Shown here: piece by piece, positions 1 to 8,334 of the stretch
Layout: every line of letters begins with the position of its first letter
How positions within the stretch are numbered: position 1 is the first letter of the stretch
Assembly (NCBI RefSeq): GCF_019970045.1
Contig: NZ_JAHXYI010000002.1
Span: 620,001 to 684,000, forward strand
Direction of reading: 5' to 3'
Source of the DNA: Chryseobacterium sp. GVT01B
GTDB taxonomy: Bacteria; Bacteroidota; Bacteroidia; Flavobacteriales; Weeksellaceae
Length of the DNA: 64,000 nucleotides
Notes under the pieces: generated by a model
The model's database searches: none
Told to the model about the DNA's origin: nothing
Seen by the model: the letters and a program-made list of their open reading frames with translations, nothing else
Translations under genes and position numbers: made by a program

Positions 1-669
1 ATGCTGGACATCAACTCTACTGCTGCTATGGTGGAATTTGCTCCCGGTCTTGGTTTTACCGCACACATGACATTGGAAAAAAAGCCTGGTTCTTACATAG
101 GAATTGATGCTGAACAAAATGCCGTAGAGTATCTTAACAAAAAATTTCGGGGAACATCAGCCTTATTTAAACTGGGAAATGCTGCGGAAAGTTTTTTACC
201 GGAACAATCAGCCAGTAAAGTATATGGTGAAGCTATGCTGAGTATGCATGCAGATCACCGGAAAGCAGAAATTATTCAGGAAGCCTACAGAATATTGAAA
301 CCTCAGGGATATTATGCAATTCATGAACTGGCTTTAAGACCTGATAATCTCGACAGTAATGTAAAACTGCATATTCAGAAGGAACTGGCTTTGGCTATCA
401 AGGTCAATGCACGCCCGTTAACCGTTTCTGAGTGGACTGGATTATTGGAAAAAGAAGGATTTAAAGTCTTAAAAGTAGAAACCGCACCGATGCATCTTCT
501 GGAACCTCAAAGAGTTATTGATGATGAAGGGATTTCCGGGGCCGTTAAAATCGCTAAAAACATATTACTCAATCCTTCCATCAGAAAGAGAGTTTTTCAA
601 ATGAAAAAAATCTTTAAAAAACATGAAAAAAATATGTGTGCTGTAGTGATTATCGCCAAAAAAGAATAG
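1..669 (+). CDS. class I SAM-dependent methyltransferase (5' end outside window)
   Basis: Transfers a methyl group from S-adenosylmethionine to an unidentified substrate. The glycine-rich SAM motif VEFAPGLG is at residues 11-18, followed by the acidic GID element (34-36) and a motif IV-like region (VYGEAMLSMHAD, 74-85). The C-terminal half has the beta-strand pattern of Rossmann methyltransferases. Members normally have 30-50 residues before the SAM motif, so the methionine at position 1 is probably internal and the gene begins upstream. The substrate cannot be inferred. A promoter and the nir cluster follow downstream. Confidence 0.8.
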   Translation: MLDINSTAAMVEFAPGLGFTAHMTLEKKPGSYIGIDAEQNAVEYLNKKFRGTSALFKLGNAAESFLPEQSASKVYGEAMLSMHADHRKAEIIQEAYRILKPQGYYAIHELALRPDNLDSNVKLHIQKELALAIKVNARPLTVSEWTGLLEKEGFKVLKVETAPMHLLEPQRVIDDEGISGAVKIAKNILLNPSIRKRVFQMKKIFKKHEKNMCAVVIIAKKE

Positions 670-716
670 TAGAAATAAGGTGATAAAAGTCAGAATAAAT
701 AAAGGATAAGTTACTC

Positions 717-745
717 TTTTGTATTGAAAATAGATTTTATATTTG
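717..745 (+). promoter_or_regulatory. Bacteroidetes-type promoter for the nitrite/NO cluster
   Basis: TTTG (718-721) is separated by 16 bases from TATATTTG (738-745). This matches the Bacteroidetes sigma consensus TTTG...TAnnTTTG. It is the best match in the 283-base gap before the small membrane gene at 953 and would give a leader of about 200 bases. No clear FNR/CRP-type palindrome was seen by eye in the leader. Confidence 0.5.
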
Positions 746-952
746 TATAAGAAAAGAAGAAGAAAGTACCTTTCAAAAACCGCTAAGATCCCCGAATCAT
801 TTGCAGTTCAGGATGAATAAATCCCTGTTTATGCTATGTAAATCAATCTAAATTGTAAAATTCAAAAACCTGAATATTTATTGATAGTTTAAAGAAACTC
901 ATTCAAAAAATTATTTAATAAAAGACAAAAAGGTGTTAATATCTAAATAAAG

Positions 953-1444
953 ATGAAACTGAATGCTAAAAATCCTCTTGTATTAATGATGCTTTGCCTG
1001 ATGGTGGGTGTTTTTATCACGGTCAGTTTTCTGGAAACGCCAATGAAGTTTCAGGTTCCGGGAATGACGCTTCCTGTAGCGCTTGAACTGGGAATGATGA
1101 TGTTTGGAATATCCACTAAAATACAGTGTGTTTTTCTGATCCTTATTATAGCAGGAATGCTTATAAGCAGAAAAAAGTATACGAAAACAGACTTTATATT
1201 AATAGCTTTTTTATTAGCAATCCTCCTGTTAGAGAAGTTCTGGATGCTCCCAGTTCTTGATATCCGGGCCCAACTGCTATCAGCCGGAAAACCTGTTCGA
1301 TCCTCAGAAATGCATAACTATTTCATCTATGCCGAATCTGCCAAAGCAATCATCCTGTGTATAGCCATAGGCTTACAATTTACCAAACAAAAAATGAATA
1401 CTGAAGCAATTCTATACAATGCTTACTCCAGCAGAAAAATTTAA
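953..1444 (+). CDS. small four-helix membrane protein at head of nir cluster
   Basis: Unrecognised 163-residue protein. Hydrophobic segments lie near residues 9-25, 58-72, 80-94 and 126-142. The loops carry charged residues, including a basic RKKYTK stretch after the second helix and a periplasmic-looking loop around 97-125. It ends 18 bases before nirK on the same strand, so co-transcription is likely. A role in nitrite/NO metabolism is inferred only from position. No cofactor motif (CxxC, CxxCH or paired His) is visible. Confidence 0.6.
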   Translation: MKLNAKNPLVLMMLCLMVGVFITVSFLETPMKFQVPGMTLPVALELGMMMFGISTKIQCVFLILIIAGMLISRKKYTKTDFILIAFLLAILLLEKFWMLPVLDIRAQLLSAGKPVRSSEMHNYFIYAESAKAIILCIAIGLQFTKQKMNTEAILYNAYSSRKI

Positions 1445-1462
1445 ATTCTTAATTCCCTTATT

Positions 1463-2500
1463 ATGAAAAAAACGATCGTACTCACCACAGCATTATGCAC
1501 AGTGATGATATTGGATGCCTGCAAACAAAGCACTTCGTCAGATACAATGAATGGTGCCAATACAGAGAATATCAAAACGGATGGCACAAGCGAAGAATTA
1601 AAAATGCCAGCTCCACCCAATGTTCCGGCTCCAGTGGGAAACCGTGCTGCTAAAAAAATTATTGTAAAACTGGAAACGATAGAGAAAACAGGAGAACTGG
1701 CAGATGGAACACAGTATAATTTCTGGACTTTCAACGGAACGGTTCCCGGAAGCTTTATACGGGCAAGAGTTGGAGATGATATTGAACTTCATCTTAAAAA
1801 CCATGAAAATAATACCTTTCCGCATAATATTGACCTTCATGCAGTAAACGGACCTGGCGGCGGTGCTGAAGCTACTTTTGTGGCTCCTGGTAAAGAAGCA
1901 ACTTTTACTTTCAAAGCACTCAACCCCGGATTATATGTCTACCATTGTGCAACAGCACCTGTAGGAATGCATATTGCCAACGGAATGTACGGTCTTATCC
2001 TTATAGAGCCTGAAGGCGGTCTTCCAAAAGTAGACAAAGAATTCTACATCATGCAGGGAGACTTTTATACTAAAGGAAAATTCGGAGACAAAGGATTGCA
2101 GGAGTTTGACATGGACAAAGCGATTGCCGAACATCCCGAATATGTAGTCTTCAACGGAAATACAGCATCTCTTTTAGGGGATAAAGAACTTCAGGTAAAA
2201 ACAGGGGAAACAGTAAGATTCTTTGTTGGGAATGGCGGTCCGAACCTGACCTCTTCTTTCCATATTATTGGTGAAATCTTTGATAAAGTATACATCGAAG
2301 GAGGCAGCAAAATAAATGACAATGTACAGACAACGGTAGTTCCTCCCGGAGGAGCGTCTATCGTAGAGTTTAAAGCAACAGTTCCCGGAGAATATGTGAT
2401 TGTAGATCACGCGATTTTCAGGGCATTCAACAAAGGTGCTTTAGGTAAGATTAAAGTAACAGGACCAGAAAATCCGGCAGTATATAAAAAGAATCAGTAA
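1463..2500 (+). CDS. nirK: copper-containing nitrite reductase, lipoprotein
   Basis: Reduces nitrite to nitric oxide in the cell envelope. Two cupredoxin domains are visible. By analogy with well-studied NirK enzymes, type 1 copper ligands are His121, Cys162, His170 and Met175. Type 2 ligands are His126, His161 and the His in VDHAIFRAF near the C-terminus. The catalytic Asp is D124 in HNIDLH. The linker between Cys162 and His170 is one residue shorter than in the classical Alcaligenes enzyme. The N-terminus has a lipobox (LDAC, Cys20) followed by a Ser/Asn/Thr-rich tether, so the enzyme is probably membrane-anchored rather than soluble. It is followed by the NirV-like, Sco, cytochrome, ric and nor genes. 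Confidence 0.95.
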   Translation: MKKTIVLTTALCTVMILDACKQSTSSDTMNGANTENIKTDGTSEELKMPAPPNVPAPVGNRAAKKIIVKLETIEKTGELADGTQYNFWTFNGTVPGSFIRARVGDDIELHLKNHENNTFPHNIDLHAVNGPGGGAEATFVAPGKEATFTFKALNPGLYVYHCATAPVGMHIANGMYGLILIEPEGGLPKVDKEFYIMQGDFYTKGKFGDKGLQEFDMDKAIAEHPEYVVFNGNTASLLGDKELQVKTGETVRFFVGNGGPNLTSSFHIIGEIFDKVYIEGGSKINDNVQTTVVPPGGASIVEFKATVPGEYVIVDHAIFRAFNKGALGKIKVTGPENPAVYKKNQ

Positions 2501-2536
2501 TGAATTAAGGTTCATTGGGATTTCAAAAGAGAAACA

Positions 2537-3367
2537 ATGAGAGCTTTTGTAGTTATAGTAGGTCTGGCAGTATGTTCACTAATGACATGCTGTTCTGAAC
2601 AGACGAAAAGTCCGAAGATAAAAATTCCAGCTCAACATCATTTAAACCTGGTTGTAAGTCAGAAAAAAATGATTGAAATACCGGGAGGAATGTATAAGGC
2701 ATTCATCGGAAAAGATTCGGGAAGGATTGTACGGGTACAGACTTTTTATCTGGATGACAGCCCTGTTACGAATCGGGAATATCTTGAATTTCTTAAAGCA
2801 AATCCTCAATGGACAAGAAGTAAAGTACTAAAACTTTATGCAGACAGTAATTATCTGAAACATTGGAAAAGTGACTACGAAATCCCGGCAGGAATAAGTC
2901 CGGAAGCACCCGTTACCAATATTTCATGGTTTGCAGCTGAAGCGTATGCAAAAAGTACAGGAAAAAGACTTCCGGCAATCAACGAATGGGAATATGCAGC
3001 ACTGGCAGATCAACAATCTCCGGATGCCTCCAAAGATCCCACTTTTACGGATTATATTCTTAAAGCGTATCAAAAAAAGGATAAAAACAAACAACCTATA
3101 AAACAAGAACTACCCAATTATTACGGAATCTATAACATGTATGGAATGGTTTGGGAATGGACTTATGATTTCAATTCAGTGATGATGAGCGGTGAATCCA
3201 GAAAAGATAATACCGTGAATAACAACCTCTTCTGTGCCGGAGCAGCAGTAACCTCTTCTGACTTAAGAAATTACGCAGCTTTTATCCGGTACGCATTAAG
3301 AGGAAGTATAAAAGCAGATTACTGTCTTAATAATCTCGGATTCAGATGTGCTAAAAACAAAAATTGA
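2537..3367 (+). CDS. SUMF1/formylglycine-generating-enzyme-fold lipoprotein (NirV-like)
   Basis: A 276-residue protein with a lipoprotein signal (lipobox ending SLMTC) and a SUMF1/FGE fold from about residue 45. Family landmarks are IPGG near the domain start, DSPVTNREYLEF, ISWFAAEAYAKSTGKRLP followed by EWEYAA, MYGMVWEW and the terminal LGFRC. The catalytic cysteine arrangement of true formylglycine-generating enzymes is not obvious. SUMF1-fold NirV proteins are known beside nirK in other bacteria, and the position 36 bases after nirK fits that role. The function of NirV is not settled. Confidence 0.8.
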   Translation: MRAFVVIVGLAVCSLMTCCSEQTKSPKIKIPAQHHLNLVVSQKKMIEIPGGMYKAFIGKDSGRIVRVQTFYLDDSPVTNREYLEFLKANPQWTRSKVLKLYADSNYLKHWKSDYEIPAGISPEAPVTNISWFAAEAYAKSTGKRLPAINEWEYAALADQQSPDASKDPTFTDYILKAYQKKDKNKQPIKQELPNYYGIYNMYGMVWEWTYDFNSVMMSGESRKDNTVNNNLFCAGAAVTSSDLRNYAAFIRYALRGSIKADYCLNNLGFRCAKNKN

Positions 3368-3372
3368 CCCTT

Positions 3373-3936
3373 ATGAAAAATATAACCCTGATATTACTGG
3401 CTTTGATCATGATATCCTGCGGCAAGAAAAATGAAGAGATAAGCCCAGAATCCATCTACAACGTACAGACAAACTGGGAAAAACAGGATGGCAAAAACAT
3501 TACATTCTCAGATCTGAAAGGAAAAGTACTGGTAACCGCAATGATTTTCACTTCCTGTAAAACGGCCTGTCCAAAACTGACCGCAGAAATGCGAACCATT
3601 GCTCAGAAAGTAGGAAAAGTAGACCCAAAGGATATTCAATATGTATTAATCTCCATTGATCCGGAAAATGATACTCCAAAAGTAATGAAGAGATACCTGT
3701 ATGTTAACCGATTCGATGAAAAAGAATGGAGTTTCATCCGGGGTAATGAAGAAGATATCCGGGAACTGGCTAATATAATGGCTGTAAAATATAAACAGAT
3801 CTCTCCTATTGAATTCTCCCACTCCAACATCATTACAGTGTATTCAAAAAAGGGAACTCTGGCTTTTCAAAAAGAAGGGCTCGATAGCGATTATGAAGCT
3901 ATTGTGAACGAAATAAAAAAACAAATACAACTTTAA
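3373..3936 (+). CDS. SCO1/SenC family copper chaperone, lipoprotein
   Basis: Thioredoxin-fold protein that delivers copper to cuproenzymes. Here the likely client is NirK, by context. The CxxxC copper motif is TSCKTACPKL and the conserved distal His is in EFSHSNI. The N-terminus is a lipoprotein signal with lipobox MISC. I place the start at ATG 3373, 5 bases after the upstream stop, rather than at the overlapping TTG at 3364, because it gives a normal n-region (MKN). The frame ends directly against the next gene. Confidence 0.88.
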   Translation: MKNITLILLALIMISCGKKNEEISPESIYNVQTNWEKQDGKNITFSDLKGKVLVTAMIFTSCKTACPKLTAEMRTIAQKVGKVDPKDIQYVLISIDPENDTPKVMKRYLYVNRFDEKEWSFIRGNEEDIRELANIMAVKYKQISPIEFSHSNIITVYSKKGTLAFQKEGLDSDYEAIVNEIKKQIQL

Positions 3937-4374
3937 ATGGATAAGATTATGAAAAAATTACTTGTAACAGCTGTGCTGTTTTCACTCGCTGTAACTTCAT
4001 GTTCAGATAAAAAAGGTACAGATCCTATTCCTCAACCGAAGGAAACCAATACAATGCTGGAAGAGCCCAAACCTCAGGAAGCAGCACCAGCCGCCACTCC
4101 TCTTTCAGGAGTTGATGCAGATATTGCGGAAGGAAAATCTCTTGTAGAAGGAACAGATTGTTTATCATGTCATAAAATCGATTCAAAACTTGTAGGCCCC
4201 GCATATCAGGAAGTTGCAGCAAAATACAAAGAAGCAGATCTTGATATGCTTGCACAGAAAATTATTGACGGCGGTAAAGGCAACTGGGGAGAAATTCCCA
4301 TGACTCCTCACGCAGGATTGAGTAAAGATAATGCCAAGTTGATGGTAAAATATATTCTGTCACTTAAGAAGTAG
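3937..4374 (+). CDS. monohaem cytochrome c lipoprotein
   Basis: Exported c-type cytochrome of about 145 residues. It has a signal ending in lipobox VTSC, then a Pro/Glu/Ala-rich tether, then a class I cytochrome c domain with haem motif CLSCH. The axial Met is probably in IPMTPHAGL. It resembles cytochrome c551/c552 and could pass electrons to NirK. ATG 3937 directly abuts the sco stop. An internal ATG at 3949 (MKKLLV) gives an equally good signal peptide and may be the real start. Confidence 0.88.
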   Translation: MDKIMKKLLVTAVLFSLAVTSCSDKKGTDPIPQPKETNTMLEEPKPQEAAPAATPLSGVDADIAEGKSLVEGTDCLSCHKIDSKLVGPAYQEVAAKYKEADLDMLAQKIIDGGKGNWGEIPMTPHAGLSKDNAKLMVKYILSLKK

Positions 4375-4416
4375 TAAAAAAATTTAAAATAATAAAAGAT
4401 AAAAAAGTATTATATT

Positions 4417-5142
4417 ATGAATACAAGAACAGACTTTATAGGAAATATGGTTGCTGAAGATTTCAGAACGGCAGCAATTTTTAAAAGACACGGAATTGAT
4501 TTCTGCTGTAAAGGCGGAAGAACCATAGAAGAAGCCTGCAGCAATAAAAAACTGGCTCCGGAAAAAATCTATGAAGAACTCGAAGCTCTTCCGAAAAATG
4601 AAGGATCTGCAATAGATTTCAATAGCTGGCCTTTGGATTTACTGGCAGATTATATTGAGAAAACCCATCACCGTTATGTAGAAGAAAAGACACCTGTTCT
4701 GCAAGCTTTCCTTGATAAATTATGCAAAGTTCACGGAGACAGACATCCGGAGCTGTTTGAAATTAATGCAATATTCAATGAATCGGCACATGATCTGGCA
4801 GCTCATATGAAAAAAGAAGAACTGATCCTGTTTCCTTTCGTAAGAAATATGGTGAAAGCCAGAATATCAGGCGAAGTACTCCTCCAACCTGCTTTCGGAA
4901 CAGTAGAAAACCCTGTTAATATGATGCAGCATGAACATACAATAGAAGGAGAACGTTTCAGAAAGATTGCTGAAATCACGGATGAATATCTTCCTCCCGC
5001 AGATGCCTGCAATACGTACAAGGTAGCATTTGCCATGCTTCAGGATTTTGAAAATGACTTACATAAACACATTCATCTTGAAAATAATATCCTTTTCCTA
5101 AAAGCAGTCCGACTAGAGAAAGAATTTGCCGTTGAATCATAA
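4417..5142 (+). CDS. ric: iron-sulfur cluster repair di-iron protein Ric (ScdA/YtfE)
   Basis: Cytoplasmic di-iron protein that repairs Fe-S clusters damaged by NO. Residues 3-58 form the ScdA_N domain with the vicinal cysteines of GIDFCCKGG. The remainder is a hemerythrin-like four-helix bundle with metal-ligand patterns KTHHRY, HMKKEE, MQHEHTIEGE and HKHIHLEN. Length (241) matches the family. It lies between the nitrite reductase group and the NO reductase, consistent with protection against the NO made by NirK. Confidence 0.93.
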   Translation: MNTRTDFIGNMVAEDFRTAAIFKRHGIDFCCKGGRTIEEACSNKKLAPEKIYEELEALPKNEGSAIDFNSWPLDLLADYIEKTHHRYVEEKTPVLQAFLDKLCKVHGDRHPELFEINAIFNESAHDLAAHMKKEELILFPFVRNMVKARISGEVLLQPAFGTVENPVNMMQHEHTIEGERFRKIAEITDEYLPPADACNTYKVAFAMLQDFENDLHKHIHLENNILFLKAVRLEKEFAVES

Positions 5143-5155
5143 AAAATAATACAGA

Positions 5156-7399
5156 ATGACACCTAAAAAACTTTGGATATGGCTTGCTGTAGTAATGGTT
5201 ACTTCGTTTGCTGTTCTTATCTTTTATGGAACTGAAATTTACAGAAAAATCCCTCCAATTCCTGAGAAAGTAGTAACTACAGATGGAACTGTGATCGCTA
5301 CCGAACAGGATATAAAAGACGGGCAGAATGTCTGGCAGTCTATTGGAGGACAAACAGTGGGAAGTATCTGGGGACATGGTGCTTATATTGCTCCGGACTG
5401 GACTGCGGATTACCTTCACAGGGAATCTGTGCTGCTGCTTGATGAATTGGCCAAAAAAGACGGTAAAGTATATAAAGACCTTCCGGATGATGAACAGGCC
5501 AAATATCAGGTATTGCTGAAGAAAGAACTTCGTACTAACACCTTTAATGAAAACAGTAATGAAATTATTTTCTCTCCTGAACGGGCTGAAGTACAGAAAC
5601 AATTAGCCAAGTATTATTCAAATTTATTTATGAATGATGCTTCTATGGCAAAACTCCGGGATCAGTATGCCATCCCGGAGAATACCATCAAAGATACCGG
5701 AAGAATGGCTCAGATGAATGCTTTCTTTGCCTGGAGCACATGGGTTTGTATTACGGAAAGACCCGGAGATGATGTGACGTATACCAATAACTGGCCGCAT
5801 GATGAATCGGTAGGAAATGTTCCTCCGCCTTCACTGCATTTATGGTCTGGTTTCAGCGTACTGCTCCTGTTGGGATGTGTAGGTCTTCTGGTATTTTACC
5901 ATGCCAGAAATAAAGAGGAAGAAGTCAGTGAAATCCTTCCACTCGAAGATCCGCTGCGAAATATGAAGCCTACTCCTTCTATGAAAGCTACTTTAAAATA
6001 TATATGGGTAGTTGCTTTACTGATTCTGGTTCAAATGCTGGCCGGAGTCGTTACCGCTCACTATGGTGTGGAAGGAAGCGGATTTTACGGTATTCCTCTG
6101 GATCAGTTTTTACCTCAGTCGGTCTCCAGAAGCTGGCATGTACAGCTGGCGATTTTCTGGATTGCTACCTCATGGCTGGCAACAGGACTTTATATTGCCC
6201 CGGCCGTTTCCGGGCATGAGCCGAAGTACCAGAAGCTGGGAGTAAATATTTTATTCGGAGCTCTACTGATCGTTGTTTTGGGTTCTCTTACCGGACAGTG
6301 GCTTGGTGTAATGCAAAAGCTTGGTCTTGTTGATAATTTCCTTTGGGGACACCAGGGTTATGAATATGTGGAACTTGGAAGAGTCTGGCAAATTTTGCTG
6401 CTGGTTGGCCTTATTCTATGGTTGATTTTAATGGTAAGAGCTCTTCTTCCGGCATTAAGACGTAAAGATGGAGACCGTCATTTATTGACACTGTTTACTC
6501 TTTCAGCTGTAGCCATTGCGTTATTTTATGGAGCAGGATTAATGTATGGAAGACAAACCCATATGGCCATTGCAGAATATTGGAGATGGTGGGTAGTTCA
6601 CCTTTGGGTAGAAGGTTTTTTTGAAGTATTCGCAACAGTAGTCGCAGCATTTTTATTTACAAGACTGGGATTATTGAGATTGAAATCTGCCACGAATTCA
6701 GTATTGTTTTCTACGATTATATTTCTTGCCGGGGGGATTCTGGGAACATTCCACCACCTTTATTTCAGTGCTACTCCTACAGCAGTATTAGCATTAGGAG
6801 CTACTTTCAGTGCGTTGGAAATTGTACCGCTTGTCCTGATTGGCTATGAAGCATACCAAAATTACCAGCTGAGTAAATCAACCAAGTGGATTCAGGCTTA
6901 TAAATGGCCGATCTACTGTTTCATTGCAATGTGTTTCTGGAATTTTCTGGGTGCCGGAATCTTTGGATTTGCTATCAATCCGCCTATTGCGCTTTATTAT
7001 ATTCAAGGACTGAATACTACCGCTGTTCACGGCCATGCTGCTTTGTTCGGAGTATACGGAATTTTAGGAATCGGATTAATGTTGTTTGTATTACGGGGAC
7101 TTTATCCTGACAGACAATGGAATGATAAATTAATAGGCTGGGCTTTTTGGCTGACTAATATCGGCTTGCTGGTAATGGTAACCATCAGTCTTCTTCCTAT
7201 AGGCATTATGCAGTCGGTAGCTTCTATAAAAGAAGGTTACTGGTATGCACGTTCTGCAGAATTTATGCAGACGGATATCATGCACTTCCTGAGATGGATG
7301 CGTGTTCCGGGAGATATTTTACTGGCTGCAGGTGAGCTGCTTCTGGTAATTTTCATCATCGGACTTAAATTGGGTTGGTCGTTGAAAGAAAAACGTTAG
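5156..7399 (+). CDS. norB: quinol-dependent nitric oxide reductase, large single subunit
   Basis: Reduces two NO to N2O at a haem b3/non-haem iron site, taking electrons from quinol. The 747-residue length and single-subunit form match qNOR. It has one N-terminal helix (about 7-27), a periplasmic domain to about residue 225 that replaces NorC, then about 12-13 membrane segments. Candidate haem and iron ligands include the HVQLAIFW, HLWVEGFFEVF and HHLYF regions and HGHAALFGVYG. It starts 13 bases after ric. With NirK it gives a nitrite-to-N2O route. Confidence 0.95.
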   Translation: MTPKKLWIWLAVVMVTSFAVLIFYGTEIYRKIPPIPEKVVTTDGTVIATEQDIKDGQNVWQSIGGQTVGSIWGHGAYIAPDWTADYLHRESVLLLDELAKKDGKVYKDLPDDEQAKYQVLLKKELRTNTFNENSNEIIFSPERAEVQKQLAKYYSNLFMNDASMAKLRDQYAIPENTIKDTGRMAQMNAFFAWSTWVCITERPGDDVTYTNNWPHDESVGNVPPPSLHLWSGFSVLLLLGCVGLLVFYHARNKEEEVSEILPLEDPLRNMKPTPSMKATLKYIWVVALLILVQMLAGVVTAHYGVEGSGFYGIPLDQFLPQSVSRSWHVQLAIFWIATSWLATGLYIAPAVSGHEPKYQKLGVNILFGALLIVVLGSLTGQWLGVMQKLGLVDNFLWGHQGYEYVELGRVWQILLLVGLILWLILMVRALLPALRRKDGDRHLLTLFTLSAVAIALFYGAGLMYGRQTHMAIAEYWRWWVVHLWVEGFFEVFATVVAAFLFTRLGLLRLKSATNSVLFSTIIFLAGGILGTFHHLYFSATPTAVLALGATFSALEIVPLVLIGYEAYQNYQLSKSTKWIQAYKWPIYCFIAMCFWNFLGAGIFGFAINPPIALYYIQGLNTTAVHGHAALFGVYGILGIGLMLFVLRGLYPDRQWNDKLIGWAFWLTNIGLLVMVTISLLPIGIMQSVASIKEGYWYARSAEFMQTDIMHFLRWMRVPGDILLAAGELLLVIFIIGLKLGWSLKEKR

Positions 7400-7410
7400 C
7401 ATTCTTTATT

Positions 7411-7443
7411 CAAGCCTCATGAGTTATCCAGCTTGTGAGGTTT
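7411..7443 (+). terminator. weak hairpin after NO reductase gene
   Basis: AAGCCTCA (7412-7419) can pair with TGAGGTTT (7436-7443) with one G-T pair. No strong T-run follows, so it may only attenuate readthrough into the hemerythrin gene 25 bases on. Confidence 0.3.
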
Positions 7444-7467
7444 GATTACCTTTAATCAAAAAAAATC

Positions 7468-7920
7468 ATGAAACGCAATGAAAATATTATCCCGCTTTCC
7501 AAAGATCACCATTTCGGGCTTCTATGCAGTTGGAAAATAAGACAGGGACTGAGAAAAGAAATTGAGGTTTCCCGGATCAAAGATTATATTCTGTATTTCT
7601 GGAATCATCATCTGAAAAAGCATTTCAGAGAAGAAGAAGAAATTCTGTTTCTTTATCTTGAAGATGAATATACGCTCCGTATACAGAAAGAGCACAGACA
7701 GATTCAGAATATTGTTTCTCAAATTTCATCCTCAGAAAACATTGATCTTTTCTCAGATTTTGCAGACCTTCTGGAACAGCATATCCGTTTTGAAGAGCGC
7801 GAATGGTTTCCTCATCTTGAAGAAAAACTGGAAGTACATGTTCTAGAAAAAATCGGAACAGCGCTGAATAATATTCATACAGAAGAAAAGGATGATTATC
7901 AAGATGAATTCTGGAAATAA
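7468..7920 (+). CDS. hemerythrin-domain protein
   Basis: A 150-residue, all-helical protein with hemerythrin-like metal-ligand patterns: SKDHHFGLL near the start, NHHLKKHFREEEEILF, KEHRQIQ and LLEQHIRFEEREWF. It lacks the ScdA_N domain of Ric. Such proteins beside nor/ric genes are thought to bind O2 or NO or to assist iron handling. The precise role here is unknown. It sits 68 bases downstream of the NO reductase and ends the cluster. Confidence 0.85.
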   Translation: MKRNENIIPLSKDHHFGLLCSWKIRQGLRKEIEVSRIKDYILYFWNHHLKKHFREEEEILFLYLEDEYTLRIQKEHRQIQNIVSQISSSENIDLFSDFADLLEQHIRFEEREWFPHLEEKLEVHVLEKIGTALNNIHTEEKDDYQDEFWK

Positions 7921-7961
7921 GTTTGACTTTATTTTATTGATGCTAGTTAAACTTCAGAAAA

Positions 7962-8324
7962 AACCACAAAAGTCACAAAAGCTTTTATTTTAAAAAACTT
8001 TAGTCCAAATAAGTTTAAAATAATGTCGGATAAAAGTTCACATAAGATGAAAATCAAAGATTTTCACAAAACTTAGGCACTTATTATGTATAAAGTTTGG
8101 CTCTAGAAAAAATTGCATATTTAAAACTTTTGTGACTTTTGTGGTTAAGAATCTTCACTGTAAGTTTAGATAGCTTCTATAATTAAAAAGAGGCTGTTTC
8201 AAAAGTCAAATTGTTGACTTTTGTCATTCTGACGAAGGAAGAATCTTATTGATAATCATATACATGAGATTCTTCATTACATTACATTTCATTCAGAATG
8301 ACACTTCTGAAACAGACTCTTTTC
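7962..8324. repeat. dispersed repeat, copy 1, with long inverted arms
   Basis: This fills the 414-base gap between two convergent genes. The left part (7962-8146) begins AACCACAAAAGTCACAAAAG and ends with its inverse (8123-8146). The right part has 20-base outer arms at 8186-8205 and 8304-8323 (18 of 20 pair) enclosing GTCATTCTGACGAAGG (8223 onward) and ATTCAGAATGACA (to 8303). A shorter related copy lies at 11902-12133. The right stem may serve as a two-way terminator for the hemerythrin and DUF2723 genes. Confidence 0.7.
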
Positions 8325-8334
8325 CATTTATAAT

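Noticed and set aside
4976..5602. 208-codon frame on the minus strand
   Set aside because: It lies fully across ric and the NO reductase gene and has no start context or recognisable domain. It is a shadow frame.
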